Assembly (NCBI GenBank): GCA_964006375.1
Contig: OZ023270.1
Span: forward strand, 70,956,082 to 71,020,081
From: Tillus elongatus
Lineage: Eukaryota; Arthropoda; Insecta; Coleoptera; Cleridae
Reading direction: 5' to 3'
DNA length: 64,000 nucleotides
The notes below the pieces were generated by a model. That model was given only the letters and a program-made list of their open reading frames with translations, was not told where the DNA came from and did no database searches. Each line of letters opens with the position of its first letter. Positions within the stretch are counted from its first letter, which is position 1. A program made the translations under genes and the position numbers. Below are positions 27,577 through 39,058 of the stretch, in pieces.

Positions 27577-27578
<2 letters not shown>
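25736..27578 (-). mobile_element. Tc1/mariner element, family A copy 2
   Basis: Left end GGGTGGCGCATTGAAAACG; right end ...CGTTTTCAATGCACCACTC, which carries changes relative to A1. HINE-TA 5' sequence and TA lie to the left and a TA tract to the right. Length is about 1843 bp. It is longer than A1 because it keeps the regions A1 has lost. Confidence 0.88.
26120..27116 (-). pseudogene. Mariner A2 transposase, frameshifted
   Basis: The start at 27114-27116 gives MVYSVEERVEIITLFF. The DUF4817 helix-turn-helix is complete (CANRTANLFNERHPYRHVNR). The second half encodes QQDGAHPHYSQS with the second catalytic Asp, and SPDLTHLDFF with the third; by my count 41 residues lie between them. A TGA interrupts just after LDFFL, and frameshifts occur earlier. 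The C-terminus is GGQQFEQLLN. As a family it would be a DDE-type cut-and-paste transposase. This copy is inactive. Confidence 0.85.

Positions 27579-27580
<2 letters not shown>

Positions 27581-27652
<72 letters not shown>
27581..27652. repeat. (TA)n microsatellite between two mariners
   Basis: The tract has mariner A2's right end on its left and the apparent left end of mariner F on its right. Confidence 0.95.
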
Positions 27653-27653
<1 letters not shown>

Positions 27654-28884
27654 GGTGAGGCGTCAAGAGTTTCTATTAGGAGTTTCTCAATAACCGAACC
27701 GATTTAAATTCGGAAAATTTTGATTTCTAGGTTTTAGTCCAAGCTCAATTAAACTAAAATATGTTTGCTCACGTGACACTCTACCGGAAGTGTCCATCAA
27801 CTTCGTTATTTTAAGTACAATATGCCACTTTTTAATATAATTTTTAATTCTACTCATAATTTAAAGTAGACCTTTACTAGCATACTATGTGCCTAAAATT
27901 AACTATTTTCAAAGTATTTCGTTTTTTTTTTTTTCGAAAAGTTTTGCAGAATCATAGTTGCACTTTATACCTGATAACTTAAAGGAAAAATAAGCTACGA
28001 TATTCATCTTTTGTACACAACACACCAGTATGTGTACATTTACTACACGTATTGCAGTTTTGCAATGCAACATACAGGGTGATAGAAATTTACTTGGCAA
28101 CTTGACAAAATTCAACTGATCAAAACTTGCGTTTTTCAAATGGGACAGCCTGTATTTTATCAACGAAGTTGATTTGCATTTTGAATCAATTTCGATTTAG
28201 ATTAGCATTCTCTATACCTAAATCAAGACGTTTTGGAGATGAATACATGTTTATTCGAATCAGAGTTGCAAACTTGTAACAATAGTAGCCTTTGGAATTT
28301 AATTTGTCAACCATGTGACGTTTGCATGCTAGAAGTGCATGCGGTGAAGTTTGTTATCTAAATTACAAAATAGGCCCTTAATAGTGATAAAACTGGCCGA
28401 TTTAGGGTATGAAAACTATGATTTTATGGAGCTATTAATTATCTATGGTGAATGTCATCGAATAATTGGTCGCACGGGTCGTGTTTTTGCCGAAAAGTAT
28501 CCAGATAGACGCAAGCCTAGTCTGGACACAGTAAAGGGATTATTGAAGAATTGTTTAAGTAACGGGAGCTTTATCCCTAGAAGGAGTAACTGAAGCGAAG
28601 TGTTGATAATGAGGTAAACGAAGTCAATGTCATATTTCGCTGCTAAGCCAAATTCATGTCTCAGGGATTGTCAAAGAGAGTTGGGTTTATCAACAACAAT
28701 CACTCACAGAATTATAAAAAAACACAATTGGAAACCCTTCTCATATCACTTAATCCATAGTTTACAGCCCAGTGATAACGTGTTGAATCGTTCCTTTTAA
28801 AAACACAGGAAGTTGGAGCTTCTTGCCAAAAAGTTATATGGTGTGATGAGGCGAATTTCTGCAAAAATTGATTGTTCAATCGTT
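27653..28884 (+). mobile_element. Tc1/mariner element, family F, 5' part
   Basis: It begins immediately after the TA tract with CGGTGAGGCGTCAAGAG. Mariner-like terminal phrases follow (CTCTACCGGAAGTGTCC, ACAGGGTGATAGAAATTTAC, GCATTCTCTATACCTAAA). The transposase remnant at 28351-28884 is cut by a LINE insertion at about 28887. No right end was found after the LINE. Confidence 0.6.
28351..28884 (+). pseudogene. Mariner F transposase, truncated by LINE insertion
   Basis: DUF4817-like N-terminus YDFMELLIIYGECHRIIGRT and VFAEKYPDRRKPS. After a stop at 28591, other frames give HRIIKKHNWKPFSYHLIHSL (second helix-turn-helix) and KVIWCDEANF with the first catalytic Asp. A stop follows, then LFNRY, where homology ends at the LINE junction. 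The catalytic second half is not present nearby. Confidence 0.8.
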
Positions 28885-28886
28885 AT

Positions 28887-30135
28887 AGTAGTAGTAGCAG
28901 GAGCAGTGGTGGGGAGGCCAACGTCAAGCAAGTAGGCCACAATGGGCCCTTTTTGCCCACCCTACCAACCATGCTCTACTATTCCTCGGATCCGTCGCCA
29001 AACCGCCTCGACCTCGAAATGAAAGTAGTGACCGTCTTCAATTGGACGGTGCTTACCTGGTTCCTCTGCAGAGTCCTCGATCAGAACAATTTTGCTCAAA
29101 GACTCCCAAAAGTCAGGATAACGTACACCTCTTTTTCGACTACCGTGGTATATGCGCCAAGAGCATACTCTCGCGCACCCCCAGGCCTTCGATGTATATT
29201 CCCGCCCCGGAGGATTGTTGATCCTCCAGCCGCGATCCGTCGGTGAAACACACCAGACCTGCGGGCTGGAATGCAACCTCATTTTCCCTCCACTGATCCC
29301 TACTGGGGATCCTGAGGGTATATGGCCTCGTTAACCTAATATCATCCTCGGCATCCCGTACCTTGATGGCGAAAACCGGAATTTCCTTTTCCACCTCCTT
29401 GGCAACTCTTGCATGCCCTATTACTGCTCCCTCTCCGCACCAGTTTGCAAAGTCTCGCATTCTGAGATGTGACGCCATAGCCTCCCTTCTCATACAGATG
29501 GGAAGTGATGGCTGCATCAGCAAGACCTCTAGCGCGGCTGAGGGTGTCGTCCTCATCACGCTTGTGATACCCAGGATTGCCAGCCTTTGGAGTTTGGCCA
29601 GCTTCCTGCTGGTAGTTGGGTTCACACCACACCACCAGACCAACGCCCGATAGAGGATTCTCGGCCTAACGTTAGCGGTGTAAATCTAGTGAAGGATCCT
29701 AGGATTAATTCTCCAGGTCCTCCCTATCACTCGACGCAGCAGCCAGAGGGTCGCTACTCCCTTCCTCACTACTTGTTCTATTTGCGACCCCCATGTTAGT
29801 TTGGATTCCAGGATCACCCCCAGATATTTGACCACCCGCACTAAAGCTAAAGGTTTTCCAAACATCACGGGCGCCTTGTACCCCCCTACATTCCTCTTCT
29901 TGGTGAATAGGATCATCTCCGTCGGATTTACGGAGAGTCCCAGCTCACCACACCACCTTTCAAATATGCTACAGGCAGCTTGCATGCACTCATAGACGAC
30001 GCCGAGGAATTTGCGGTGACCAAGACCAGAAGACCAGTTCATTATCAGCGTACGCCTGGGCGTATAGGCCATTCTCGAAAATCCGCTCCAAGAAGCCGTC
30101 CATGACCAGACTTCAGTCGTCATAATAGCCACTTT
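28887..30135 (-). mobile_element. 5'-truncated LINE inserted in mariner F
   Basis: A GC-rich minus-strand block with LINE coding remnants (next entry). Its 3' side ends at the plus-strand AGTAGTAGTAGCAG near 28888, that is, a short trinucleotide tail rather than poly(A). It interrupts the mariner F transposase right after the first catalytic region. Composition contrasts sharply with the AT-rich surroundings. Confidence 0.75.
28962..30132 (-). pseudogene. LINE RT C-terminal and RNase H remnants
   Basis: Minus strand 30132-29686: a frame-shifted version of the RT active-site region. The AYAD box is visible in another frame near 30050 as AYADNEL, with the second Asp replaced. GLSVNPTEMILFTKKR and VKYLGVILESKLTW follow. 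29643-29140: RT thumb (KLAKLQRLAILGITSVMRTT) then RNase H start CFTDGSRLEDQQSSGAGIYI. The last ~200 bp shift frame again. The type is an RNase H-bearing LINE of the R1/Loa/I assemblage. Several frameshifts make it inactive. Confidence 0.8.
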
Positions 30136-30216
30136 TCGCCTCAGACACCATTAGACGGGCTGAAGCAGTGTGTATTATGACTGTTTATCAAAACTGTACA
30201 TTCTATCTGGACTCTT

Positions 30217-30267
30217 CAGCGAATTTTTCGTAAAACAAAAACAAAAAAATTACTAATGGGGAGATCT

Positions 30268-30359
<92 letters not shown>

Positions 30360-31357
30360 CGTATCGATAACTCAAAAAATAATGGACCGATTTTAATAAA
30401 ATTTGGTACGTACCTTCTTTTTGTAAGTGACTTGGATAAGTTCGTTGGCGAAAATAACAAAGCTATGACAACGAAATTTGGCGCATACATTTCCACTATC
30501 CAACTTACCCTACGTGCCAAAATTTAGATCTCTAAGTTAAAAGGCAAAAAGGTTATAGGCATTTTAAGAAAAAAAAATTGGGTGCCACTGGTGATTAGAG
30601 GAAATCACAAGAACAAAATATTTCGTATGATTAACAAAACCAATTGTATATTACACACAACGGTTAAGTTTTCTTGACGCAAAAACGTCAAGAAGTAGCA
30701 GAAACTGTATTTTGAAAATTTGATAATTTTTCTTCTTCAAACGTCAAAGTCGCGATTTGAAACGTCAAAATTTGCAATTTTCAGACAACGAATTTGGAAC
30801 AAATACGGATTGTTTAGACAATATGTCGCAAGAAGTGTGTTTTCCAAAGCCTTAAGATTCAGCTTGAACCATTATTGTCCTTCATTTTACCAAAATATTT
30901 TAAGTAAATCCATTTCAAATAGACCCTCTTTCTGATGCTTCGGCAGTAATTTCAGCTATAGAGTTTATGGTTTAATAGTCTATATTTTAGCAAATTTTCG
31001 TTAAAAAAAATCGTTATTGAGATGACACCGACTTATGAATTTTAAAATGATTTCTTCAAATGAGCGCGAACTAGAACCCCAAAACCCATATATCGGGTCG
31101 GTTTAAGTTTTTGTCTGTTTACACAAATACAGGGTGACGCTTTTCTACGGCAAAGCTCAATATATCCGTTATTATACAGGATATGACAAAAAACTTTATA
31201 CCTTAATTATAGGGTATCTTGAGCTGCATCTTACAAACTTATTTTGACAATCACAGGATGGCCCATAAGTCGTTGGTGATACACTTTCTTTTTTTAACAG
31301 AACACCCCCTTATTTTCTTGAAAATTCGCTACCATAACGCACTTGCTGCGCCCGAAC
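30217..31357 (+). mobile_element. HINE-TA, divergent copy with nested start
   Basis: 5' end CAGCGAATTTTTCGTAAAAC and ACTAATGGGGAGATC, TA tract 30273-30359, then ATCGATAACTCAAAAAATAA. A second 5' block appears near 30985-31120 (AGCAAATTTTCGTTAAAA, GAACTAGAACCCC). It then jumps to the distal block AAAGCTCAATATATCCG and ends at the 3' hairpin ACGCACTTGCTGCG near 31338, followed by CCCGAACCTTTTTT. Confidence 0.7.
30273..30359. repeat. (TA)n microsatellite
   Basis: One TG interruption near 30346. Central tract of the HINE-TA copy. Confidence 0.95.
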
Positions 31358-32100
31358 CTTTTTTATTTATAATACTAACTGGGTCTGCATTAATTTAGAA
31401 CTGGAATCATAAAACTGTGGCATTTGCAACGAGGCGAAAATGTTAATAAAACACCAATTCACATATAAACATGTTGCAGCTGCAATCCACAAATATCTTA
31501 AAGGCTAAAGATCAAACAGTTATTTAATACCTTGGTAAGTAAGCATATTGTCTTTGTAACAAACGACTAAGCAACCTTTTCCACAATCTCTAAGGAGTCG
31601 CCGCTGACTTAGAATCCTTTCCTTGGTCCTTCCTTCAGACCACACAGAGCAAAACGCGATTCACGGCCACCGGAAATCAGTCCTTATGCTTCCGGCATAT
31701 AAGGAACTCGAAGGATATCGAAAGGATAACAGTGTAAATCATTGACTGCTCGCTGGTGGAGTAAGAGACAGCACCATCCACGAAGTTTCGGATAGACAGG
31801 GATGGTGGATGTGATTTCTAACAGGGGCGATATATCTTGGCCTTTTTTTAAGACGTTCGGTAACCGAAACATATATAGCGGTTTGCGCTAGAACATCTAA
31901 GTTATGGCCTACGCTAAGATGTTCTGTGTATCGAACGATACTGCACTAAAGCTTCTGTTCGTTGTTCGTTCTTCCTCATTTCATTTCTGAATAAATAATG
32001 CTATTACTGCATATATGAATTAGCAAAAAAGTTGTTTGTTATCGAGTTCTAGAACTACGACGGCGTTCTGGGGTCACGTTAAAAAATTAGTTTCTAATAA
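31358..32100. other. Interval with TATA-like box and inverted repeat, no gene seen
   Basis: Contains CATATATAGCGG near 31871 and a 9-bp inverted repeat, AGAACATCT at 31890-31898 with AGATGTTCT at 31917-31925. AATAAATAATG lies near 31990. This could be a solo LTR or promoter debris. ORFs are short. Confidence 0.25.
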
Positions 32101-32278
32101 TTCTGAGATAAAAAAAGTCAGAATTCTGAGATAAAAAAGTCAGAATTCTGAGATAAAAAAGTCACAATTCTGACATAAAAACTCAGAATTCTGAGATAAA
32201 AACTCATAATTCTGACATAAAAAGTCGGAATTCTGACATAAAAACTCAGAATTCTGAGATAAAAAGTCAGAATTATTC
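32101..32278. repeat. Minisatellite, ~21-22-bp unit, about 8 copies
   Basis: AATTCTGAGATAAAAAAGTC recurs with variants (GACATAAAAACTC). Each junction contains the palindrome GAATTC or a near form. Confidence 0.9.
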
Positions 32279-32356
32279 GAGAGCTATACGACAGCATCCA
32301 GGTGGTGCCACTTGCAAAACGTTTACCTATTGACTATTGATGTGTAATTAGGTAGG

Positions 32357-32398
32357 TCCGTGGGATTCGTGGATACGATTCCAAACGAATCCCACGGA
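32357..32398. repeat. Perfect 14-bp hairpin
   Basis: TCCGTGGGATTCGT (32357-32370) and ACGAATCCCACGGA (32385-32398) are perfect complements with a 14-nt loop. They sit just before the GIY-YIG motif. Confidence 0.9.
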
Positions 32399-32925
32399 GT
32401 TTACGAAATTCCTTGTTTCGACTGTTCCTGAACTTATGTAGAACAAACAAAATAGACGCATCCACAATAGAATATATGAACACACCCTCGCAGTTAGAAA
32501 ATCTGACCCCTCATCGGCGCTGGCCATGCATCATATTCATACAGGGCACAAAATAGACTTCGATAATGCCAAAACAATAGCACAGGTTTACAACTTCAAA
32601 ACGAGAATTATCCGCGAAGCAATCGAGATTGAAAAACGTCCCGATTGTTTATATAAGAGAGATGATGGTCTTGGCCTTCCGACTACTTGGAAACCTATTA
32701 TATCTTCATTACAAACACACAAAAAGAAAATAAATTCCACAGACAATTTTATTTCCCCATTATCTGTCTCAACAAATGCCGGTGACCCTCTTAATCCTTC
32801 TCATCCTCTAAGTACCGTGACCAAAGCCCCCCACTTAATTGATCGTGACCCTACTACTTTCACTGATAACGTAGCAGGTAGACGGAACGCCCTATATAAG
32901 ACAAAACTTGCAACTAACTGCCAGA
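32396..32925 (+). pseudogene. PLE GIY-YIG endonuclease region, frameshifted
   Basis: GGA GTT TAC at 32396 starts GVYEIPCFDCS, followed by a stop and TYVEQT. This is the GIY-(x)n-YIG layout with the final Gly replaced by Glu. A one-base slip near 32450 breaks the frame. From 32454 the frame reads RRIHNRIYEHTLAVRKS, then SALAMHHIHTGHKIDFDNAK and TRIIREAIEIEKRPD with KRDDG. These are the conserved C-terminal landmarks of Penelope endonucleases. The ATG at 32526 is internal. The enzyme family nicks target DNA for reverse transcription. This copy is inactive. Confidence 0.8.
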
Positions 32926-33175
32926 TCTCTCTGGGGCCTAGTGTTGAACACACTGAGACCTCACAGACGATCTCCGGCGAGATTTGGGGAGTAGGCAGAT
33001 TGAGGCCCCGTAATCGAGAACCCAACCCACCTCCCTAAGGAGTAGTCAGATTGGGGCCTTAGAGTGTCCTTTCATATTTCCTTTACCTCTTGAAAATGGC
33101 TCCAAAACAGGAGGCGAAACGTCGAGTTTTTATAAATGCTGGACGCGGTTCAACCCGAGAACCAAGTATGTCTCA

Positions 33176-33481
33176 TAATATAATAAATAACCAATTTGAA
33201 TGAAACTCGGCAAGTACCTTTCTTTTATTAATGGCTTGGATAAGTTCGTTAGCTAGGAAAATCGGACAAGGTTTTCCGGGAAAGTTTTGAGTTTTCGCTC
33301 GAAAAAAATGTTTCTCCGAAATTACTAAGGTCTTTCAACGAAATTTGGTGAATATGCTGCCTTGGGAAATACCTTACTACATACCAAAATTCAACTTTCT
33401 AAGTTTATAGGAAATTGAATGATTCAAATTTGAAGCATTTAATGAAAATTCACTACCATAACGCACTTGCTGCGTTCCGAA
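33176..33481 (+). mobile_element. HINE-TA 3' half
   Basis: Starts at the post-TA block (AATGAAACTCGGCAAGTACC, GGATAAGTTCGTTAG) and ends GAAAATTCACTACCATA with ACGCACTTGCTGCGT at 33461-33475. The expected TA tract and 5' block are replaced by the PLE tail. Confidence 0.75.
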
Positions 33482-33585
33482 CTTTTTTTGTGCTTTTAAA
33501 GTTTGTCGAACAGTGACGTTTGGGCGTTTAGAAATTAAATGTAATATTTGCTAGTGTTGTTGAGAATGGGGTGTACTTACCCCTG

Positions 33586-33588
<3 letters not shown>

Positions 33589-33677
<89 letters not shown>

Positions 33678-33685
33678 CATATACA
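33589..33685. repeat. (TA)n microsatellite
   Basis: TA tract grading into TATACA repeats at the right. No HINE-TA flanks. Confidence 0.95.
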
Positions 33686-34195
33686 AATATTTCAAAGAGA
33701 CATAATAAAACTGGACAGGACAAAGTTAAGTAAGAATTTTCCTATTACGTATGGAATGTAACCTATGTGTATATTTAGAATACCATTTTCTGTTTCCATT
33801 ATGTGAAACGCTGGAGTAACCGATCTTTGTGAGTGCTATATGTCCACTTTTAGTCTGGCGATACGTATATATACACCCTTCCCTCATTATAAAAGGACAG
33901 TTTTGGTCAGACTCATTTCATCCGTGGCTTCTCTGCAACTATATTACCAGTTGTGTGGAGGACCTTTTACAAAATAACACAGATTTTATCAACTAGAAAG
34001 AATTACATTAGGTCGGCGACATATCCGCTTGGACTGGAGAAAACCATCAACAAGACATATATTATAGCATGTTATGAGTCCTTTTTCTTCTTTTATATGT
34101 AGTATAGAGCAATTTAAGTCAAATCGGACACAATTTTTACAAGCTTAAATTATAAATTTGGTTTAGGTTAATCCTCAAAAAAGGATTAGTCCCCT
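33686..34195. other. Interval with a possible core promoter
   Basis: ATTATAAAAGGACAG near 33888 is a good TATA box. GGTCAGACTCATTTC about 25 bp downstream could hold an initiator. No ORF follows, so this may be an orphan LTR or promoter remnant. The rest is featureless. Confidence 0.25.
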
Positions 34196-34196
34196 C

Positions 34197-34410
34197 CAGT
34201 GGCGGGCGGTGGTTTTTCAAATAGGTGAAGCAATAAATTATAGTGGCCAGATTTCTCAGATCGAAAGTTATAAATTTGATCTACGCAATAAACTGAAACG
34301 TTTTAGCTTAAAACACGATTTCAGGGGGCACTTGCGGTTGCTATGTATTTTAACATTTTTTTGCAAATTATTCAAGTCCGAAAAACCCATGTATATCAGG
34401 TTTGAACATA
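34197..34410 (+). mobile_element. Possible hAT-type end fragment
   Basis: CAGTGGCGGGCGGTGGTTTT resembles the CAGTGGCG-type terminus common in insect hAT elements. No matching right end or transposase was found, so this is tentative. Confidence 0.25.
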
Positions 34411-34412
34411 TA

Positions 34413-35388
34413 GGGTGGCGCATTGAAAAGAAACGCTGAAACACGTCAATTTTAATATTGAGGGGGACTTGTTTTGACATAAAACTCAACTTTTTCACAT
34501 CAACCCCTTAAGGGTGGTGATAACAACCCTTATATTTTAAATAGGGAATATGGGTCGAATGTTACATCATTTGAAAGCTCTTTTTTTTCTGAATTCAGCA
34601 CACTAATTTTTTTCGAAGTTTAATCAACTCGTTTAAAAATTATTCACAGTTGAAGATGCAAAAACGCATTTCACTCATTCCTATAAGAAATGTGCTGGTA
34701 GTCAATGTTTTGTTGGCTTGTAAACAAAAAATTAACTATCAGAACATTTCTTATCGGAATGAGAGAAATGCGGTTTATTATTTCAGTTTATCGGTCGATT
34801 GATACTTGATAGTACTACCGGAAATTAATTTCACAATGGTGTATTCTGTGGCAGAAAGAGTTGAAATAATTACTCTTTGTTTCAAAAACGATGACTGTGC
34901 CAACCGTACCGCAAATTTGTTTAATGAACGACATCCGAACAGACATGTTAACAGAAAATACATTTTGGAGTTAGTTGCAAAGTTTCGACAAAGTGGTTCA
35001 GTAGCCAACAAAAAACGGGATCCTGAACGTGAATTTCCGGTTAGAAATGAGACTACTGAGATTGAAGTTTTAGGACAAATTGCTGCAGACCCAACTTGGA
35101 CACGAGAAAATTGGCCACTGTTACAAACATCAAAAAAAGAACTATTCAGCGAATATTGAAGCATCATAAATTTCACCCGTATAAAATTCATCTTGTACAA
35201 CAACTGAATGAAGATGATTTTGATCGGCGGCTGGAGTTTTGTAAAGTTATGACTGCACGTATAGTTTATAACGGGAACTTTCTGTTTAATATCTGTTTTT
35301 CAGACCAGTGTACGTTTTTATTAAACTCTACAGTCCATCGTCATAATTGTCGTTATTGGGCAGATAATAATCCAAGAAATTTTCTTTA
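34413..35388 (+). mobile_element. Tc1/mariner element, family A copy 3, 3'-truncated
   Basis: TA is followed by GGGTGGCGCATTGAAAAG, then the long left arm shared with A1 and A2 (AACCCCTTAAGGGTGGTGA). Its orientation is opposite to A1 and A2. Homology stops at about 35388, within the transposase, so the right half and right end are missing. About 20 bp of the outer left arm are deleted. Confidence 0.8.
34836..35388 (+). pseudogene. Mariner A3 transposase, N-terminal half
   Basis: The start at 34836 gives MVYSVAERVEIITLCF. An intact DUF4817 domain follows (CANRTANLFNERHPNRHVNR), then an AT-hook-like basic stretch (KKRDPEREFPVRN). A frameshift near 35095 leads into the second helix-turn-helix (NIKKRTIQRILKHHKFHPYK) and the first catalytic region, FSDQCTFLLN, where Glu after Asp is changed to Gln. 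Coding ends abruptly after WADNNPRNF. Confidence 0.85.
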
Positions 35389-35635
35389 CTTTTTGTTCTA
35401 CCTGTCAAATAGTTACATGACAGCGTATCAAAAATCACAAAATCAAGTGTTCATTACTTTTGAAAAGTGAAAGAAAACCTCAAAACTCCGAATTAAAAAC
35501 GGTGAGAAATATTTCTTATTTATGTTACATTTACATTTTTTTAAGTGAATAATGCAATCTTTTCAAAAAATTGTTGGACAATTTCCAGACACCCCTAAAT
35601 TAGGTAAGACTATTTTGTTATACAAGGGTGGTCAT
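35389..35635. other. AT-rich spacer
   Basis: Nothing recognised between the broken mariner A3 and the Jockey-like LINE. Confidence 0.3.
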
Positions 35636-36560
35636 CCGATGAGTCTTCTTAGTTACAGACCTGTTCCAGTACCGACGCGTTGTATCTAAGATAATAGAGA
35701 GGGTATTTCATGAAAAGCTCTATCTTTTCTAGGGAGTAATAAACTGTTGTATCCCTCTAAACATGATTTTCGTCCGGGTGGTTCGACGGAGAGTGCTACT
35801 GCCGAACTTGTTAATTTAATTAATGACAACGTTGACTAGCAAATATGTGGCAGCACTTTTCGTGGACTTATCCAAAGCCTCCGATACTTTGAGTCTAGAT
35901 TTTGTTGTACAGCGATAATATACTTCGATGGCTGATGAATGAATTACCATCTCATGTCAGATCCGAACGCAGTCTTATTTGCGGTAAAACTAACGTTGGC
36001 AGTGACTGCTGATGCTGAAAACTTGTATGTGAAGCTCAGCAATGACCTTCAGATGTAGTGTAGAGGAACCAGATTAGTTGGTGATAATGCAAAGACGAAA
36101 TCTATGTACTTTGGTAGTAAATTCACTGATGTCCTGCAAGCGCAAGCCTCTTCTATGCGATTTTACGTTGAGTCTTCCAGTGAGGTGAAGTTTCTTGGGG
36201 TATACGTTGATAACCGTTTGCGATGAAAATACCGTATTGATAATGCCTGCAAAAGCATGAATAAGAGTTTATACGCTCTCTTGCAGCTGAAATTTGTGTT
36301 AAGTTTTGATTTCTGTTGCTGGCTTATAAAGTATTGGTTGGCCATTGCTGTTCCAGAATGTTGACTTGTGGGAAAATTTTCTGTGTGTCGATAGACTATT
36401 TATTTTGCAGAAAGATTTATTTTTCTAAATCTCCTTGAGAATCGTATCGACCTATTTTTAGCAAGTGCGATATAATGAATAATGACTATTTATACAATAT
36501 ACATGTACAGGGGTGTCTTATATTTTGCGAGAAATATTCATACCTTTAACAAAAATTCGG
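35636..36560 (+). pseudogene. Jockey-like LINE reverse transcriptase, heavily decayed
   Basis: Plus-strand RT motifs in changing frames: SLLSYRPVPV (motif 2), KHDFRPGGSTESATAELVNL, FVDLSKASDTLSLDFV (first catalytic Asp region), a deletion across the usual YADD region, then AKTKSMYFGSKF and SSEVKFLGVYVDNRLR (motif 5 and beyond). It is interrupted near 36560 by a second LINE and resumes at 38690. Many stops. Confidence 0.75.
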
Positions 36561-38640
<2,080 letters not shown>

Positions 38641-38689
38641 CTGTAAGCCCTCGTGGTGTGTTGTTGAAATTAAAAAAAAACAAGGTATC

Positions 38690-39058
38690 AAAAACCATTT
38701 GCCTATTCAGGAGCTATATTTTACAACCAGCTACTCAAAGAACTAAGAAAAATTCCTATTTACAATTTATTTAAAGTTAAACTAATAGAGATTCTCCTGA
38801 CAAGGTGCTATTACAGTGTTCAGGAGTATTTGGTTGACGCCATGTTTTTTGTTTTGTTTTGCTGTGTTGTTTATTTGCATGTGTGTGAGTTAATTTTATT
38901 GGACTGTTGACGTATTGTGTAAGACCCATTTTATGTGTTTATTGGTTTTACAACTCTACTGTGTTATATACCTGTTGTTGGGCACACTTTACCTATCTTA
39001 TATACATATATCTCAGGGGCCAGTAAAATTTATTATTATTTTTATTATTATTATTGGA
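38690..39058 (+). pseudogene. Jockey-like LINE, 3' end after the nested insertion
   Basis: The frame resumes with SGAIFYNQLLKELRKIP, FKVKLIEILLTRCYYSVQEYL and a stop near 38908, a typical Jockey-type RT C-terminus. A ~140-bp AT-rich 3' UTR follows, ending in a TTATTATT-type run near 39030-39055. It is the continuation of 35636-36560. Confidence 0.7.

Larger units (their letters stand above)
32345..33175 (+). mobile_element. Penelope-like element (PLE), 3' portion
   Basis: It comprises the GIY-YIG-type endonuclease region (next entry) and a tail at 32929-33175. The tail holds TTGAACACACTGAGACCTCA, GATCTCCGGCGAGATTTGG, one degraded copy of the 70-bp unit and GACGCGGTTCAACCCGAGAA. It ends CATAATATAATAA, joined directly to the post-TA half of a HINE-TA element. 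The RT region is absent, so the copy is 5'-truncated. Two more copies of the tail lie at 62650-63494. Confidence 0.75.

Noticed and set aside
29363..29653. Plus-strand 96-codon hydrophobic ORF resembling a membrane protein
   Set aside because: Antisense of the LINE RT thumb region (29140-29643), which has clear family motifs on the minus strand.
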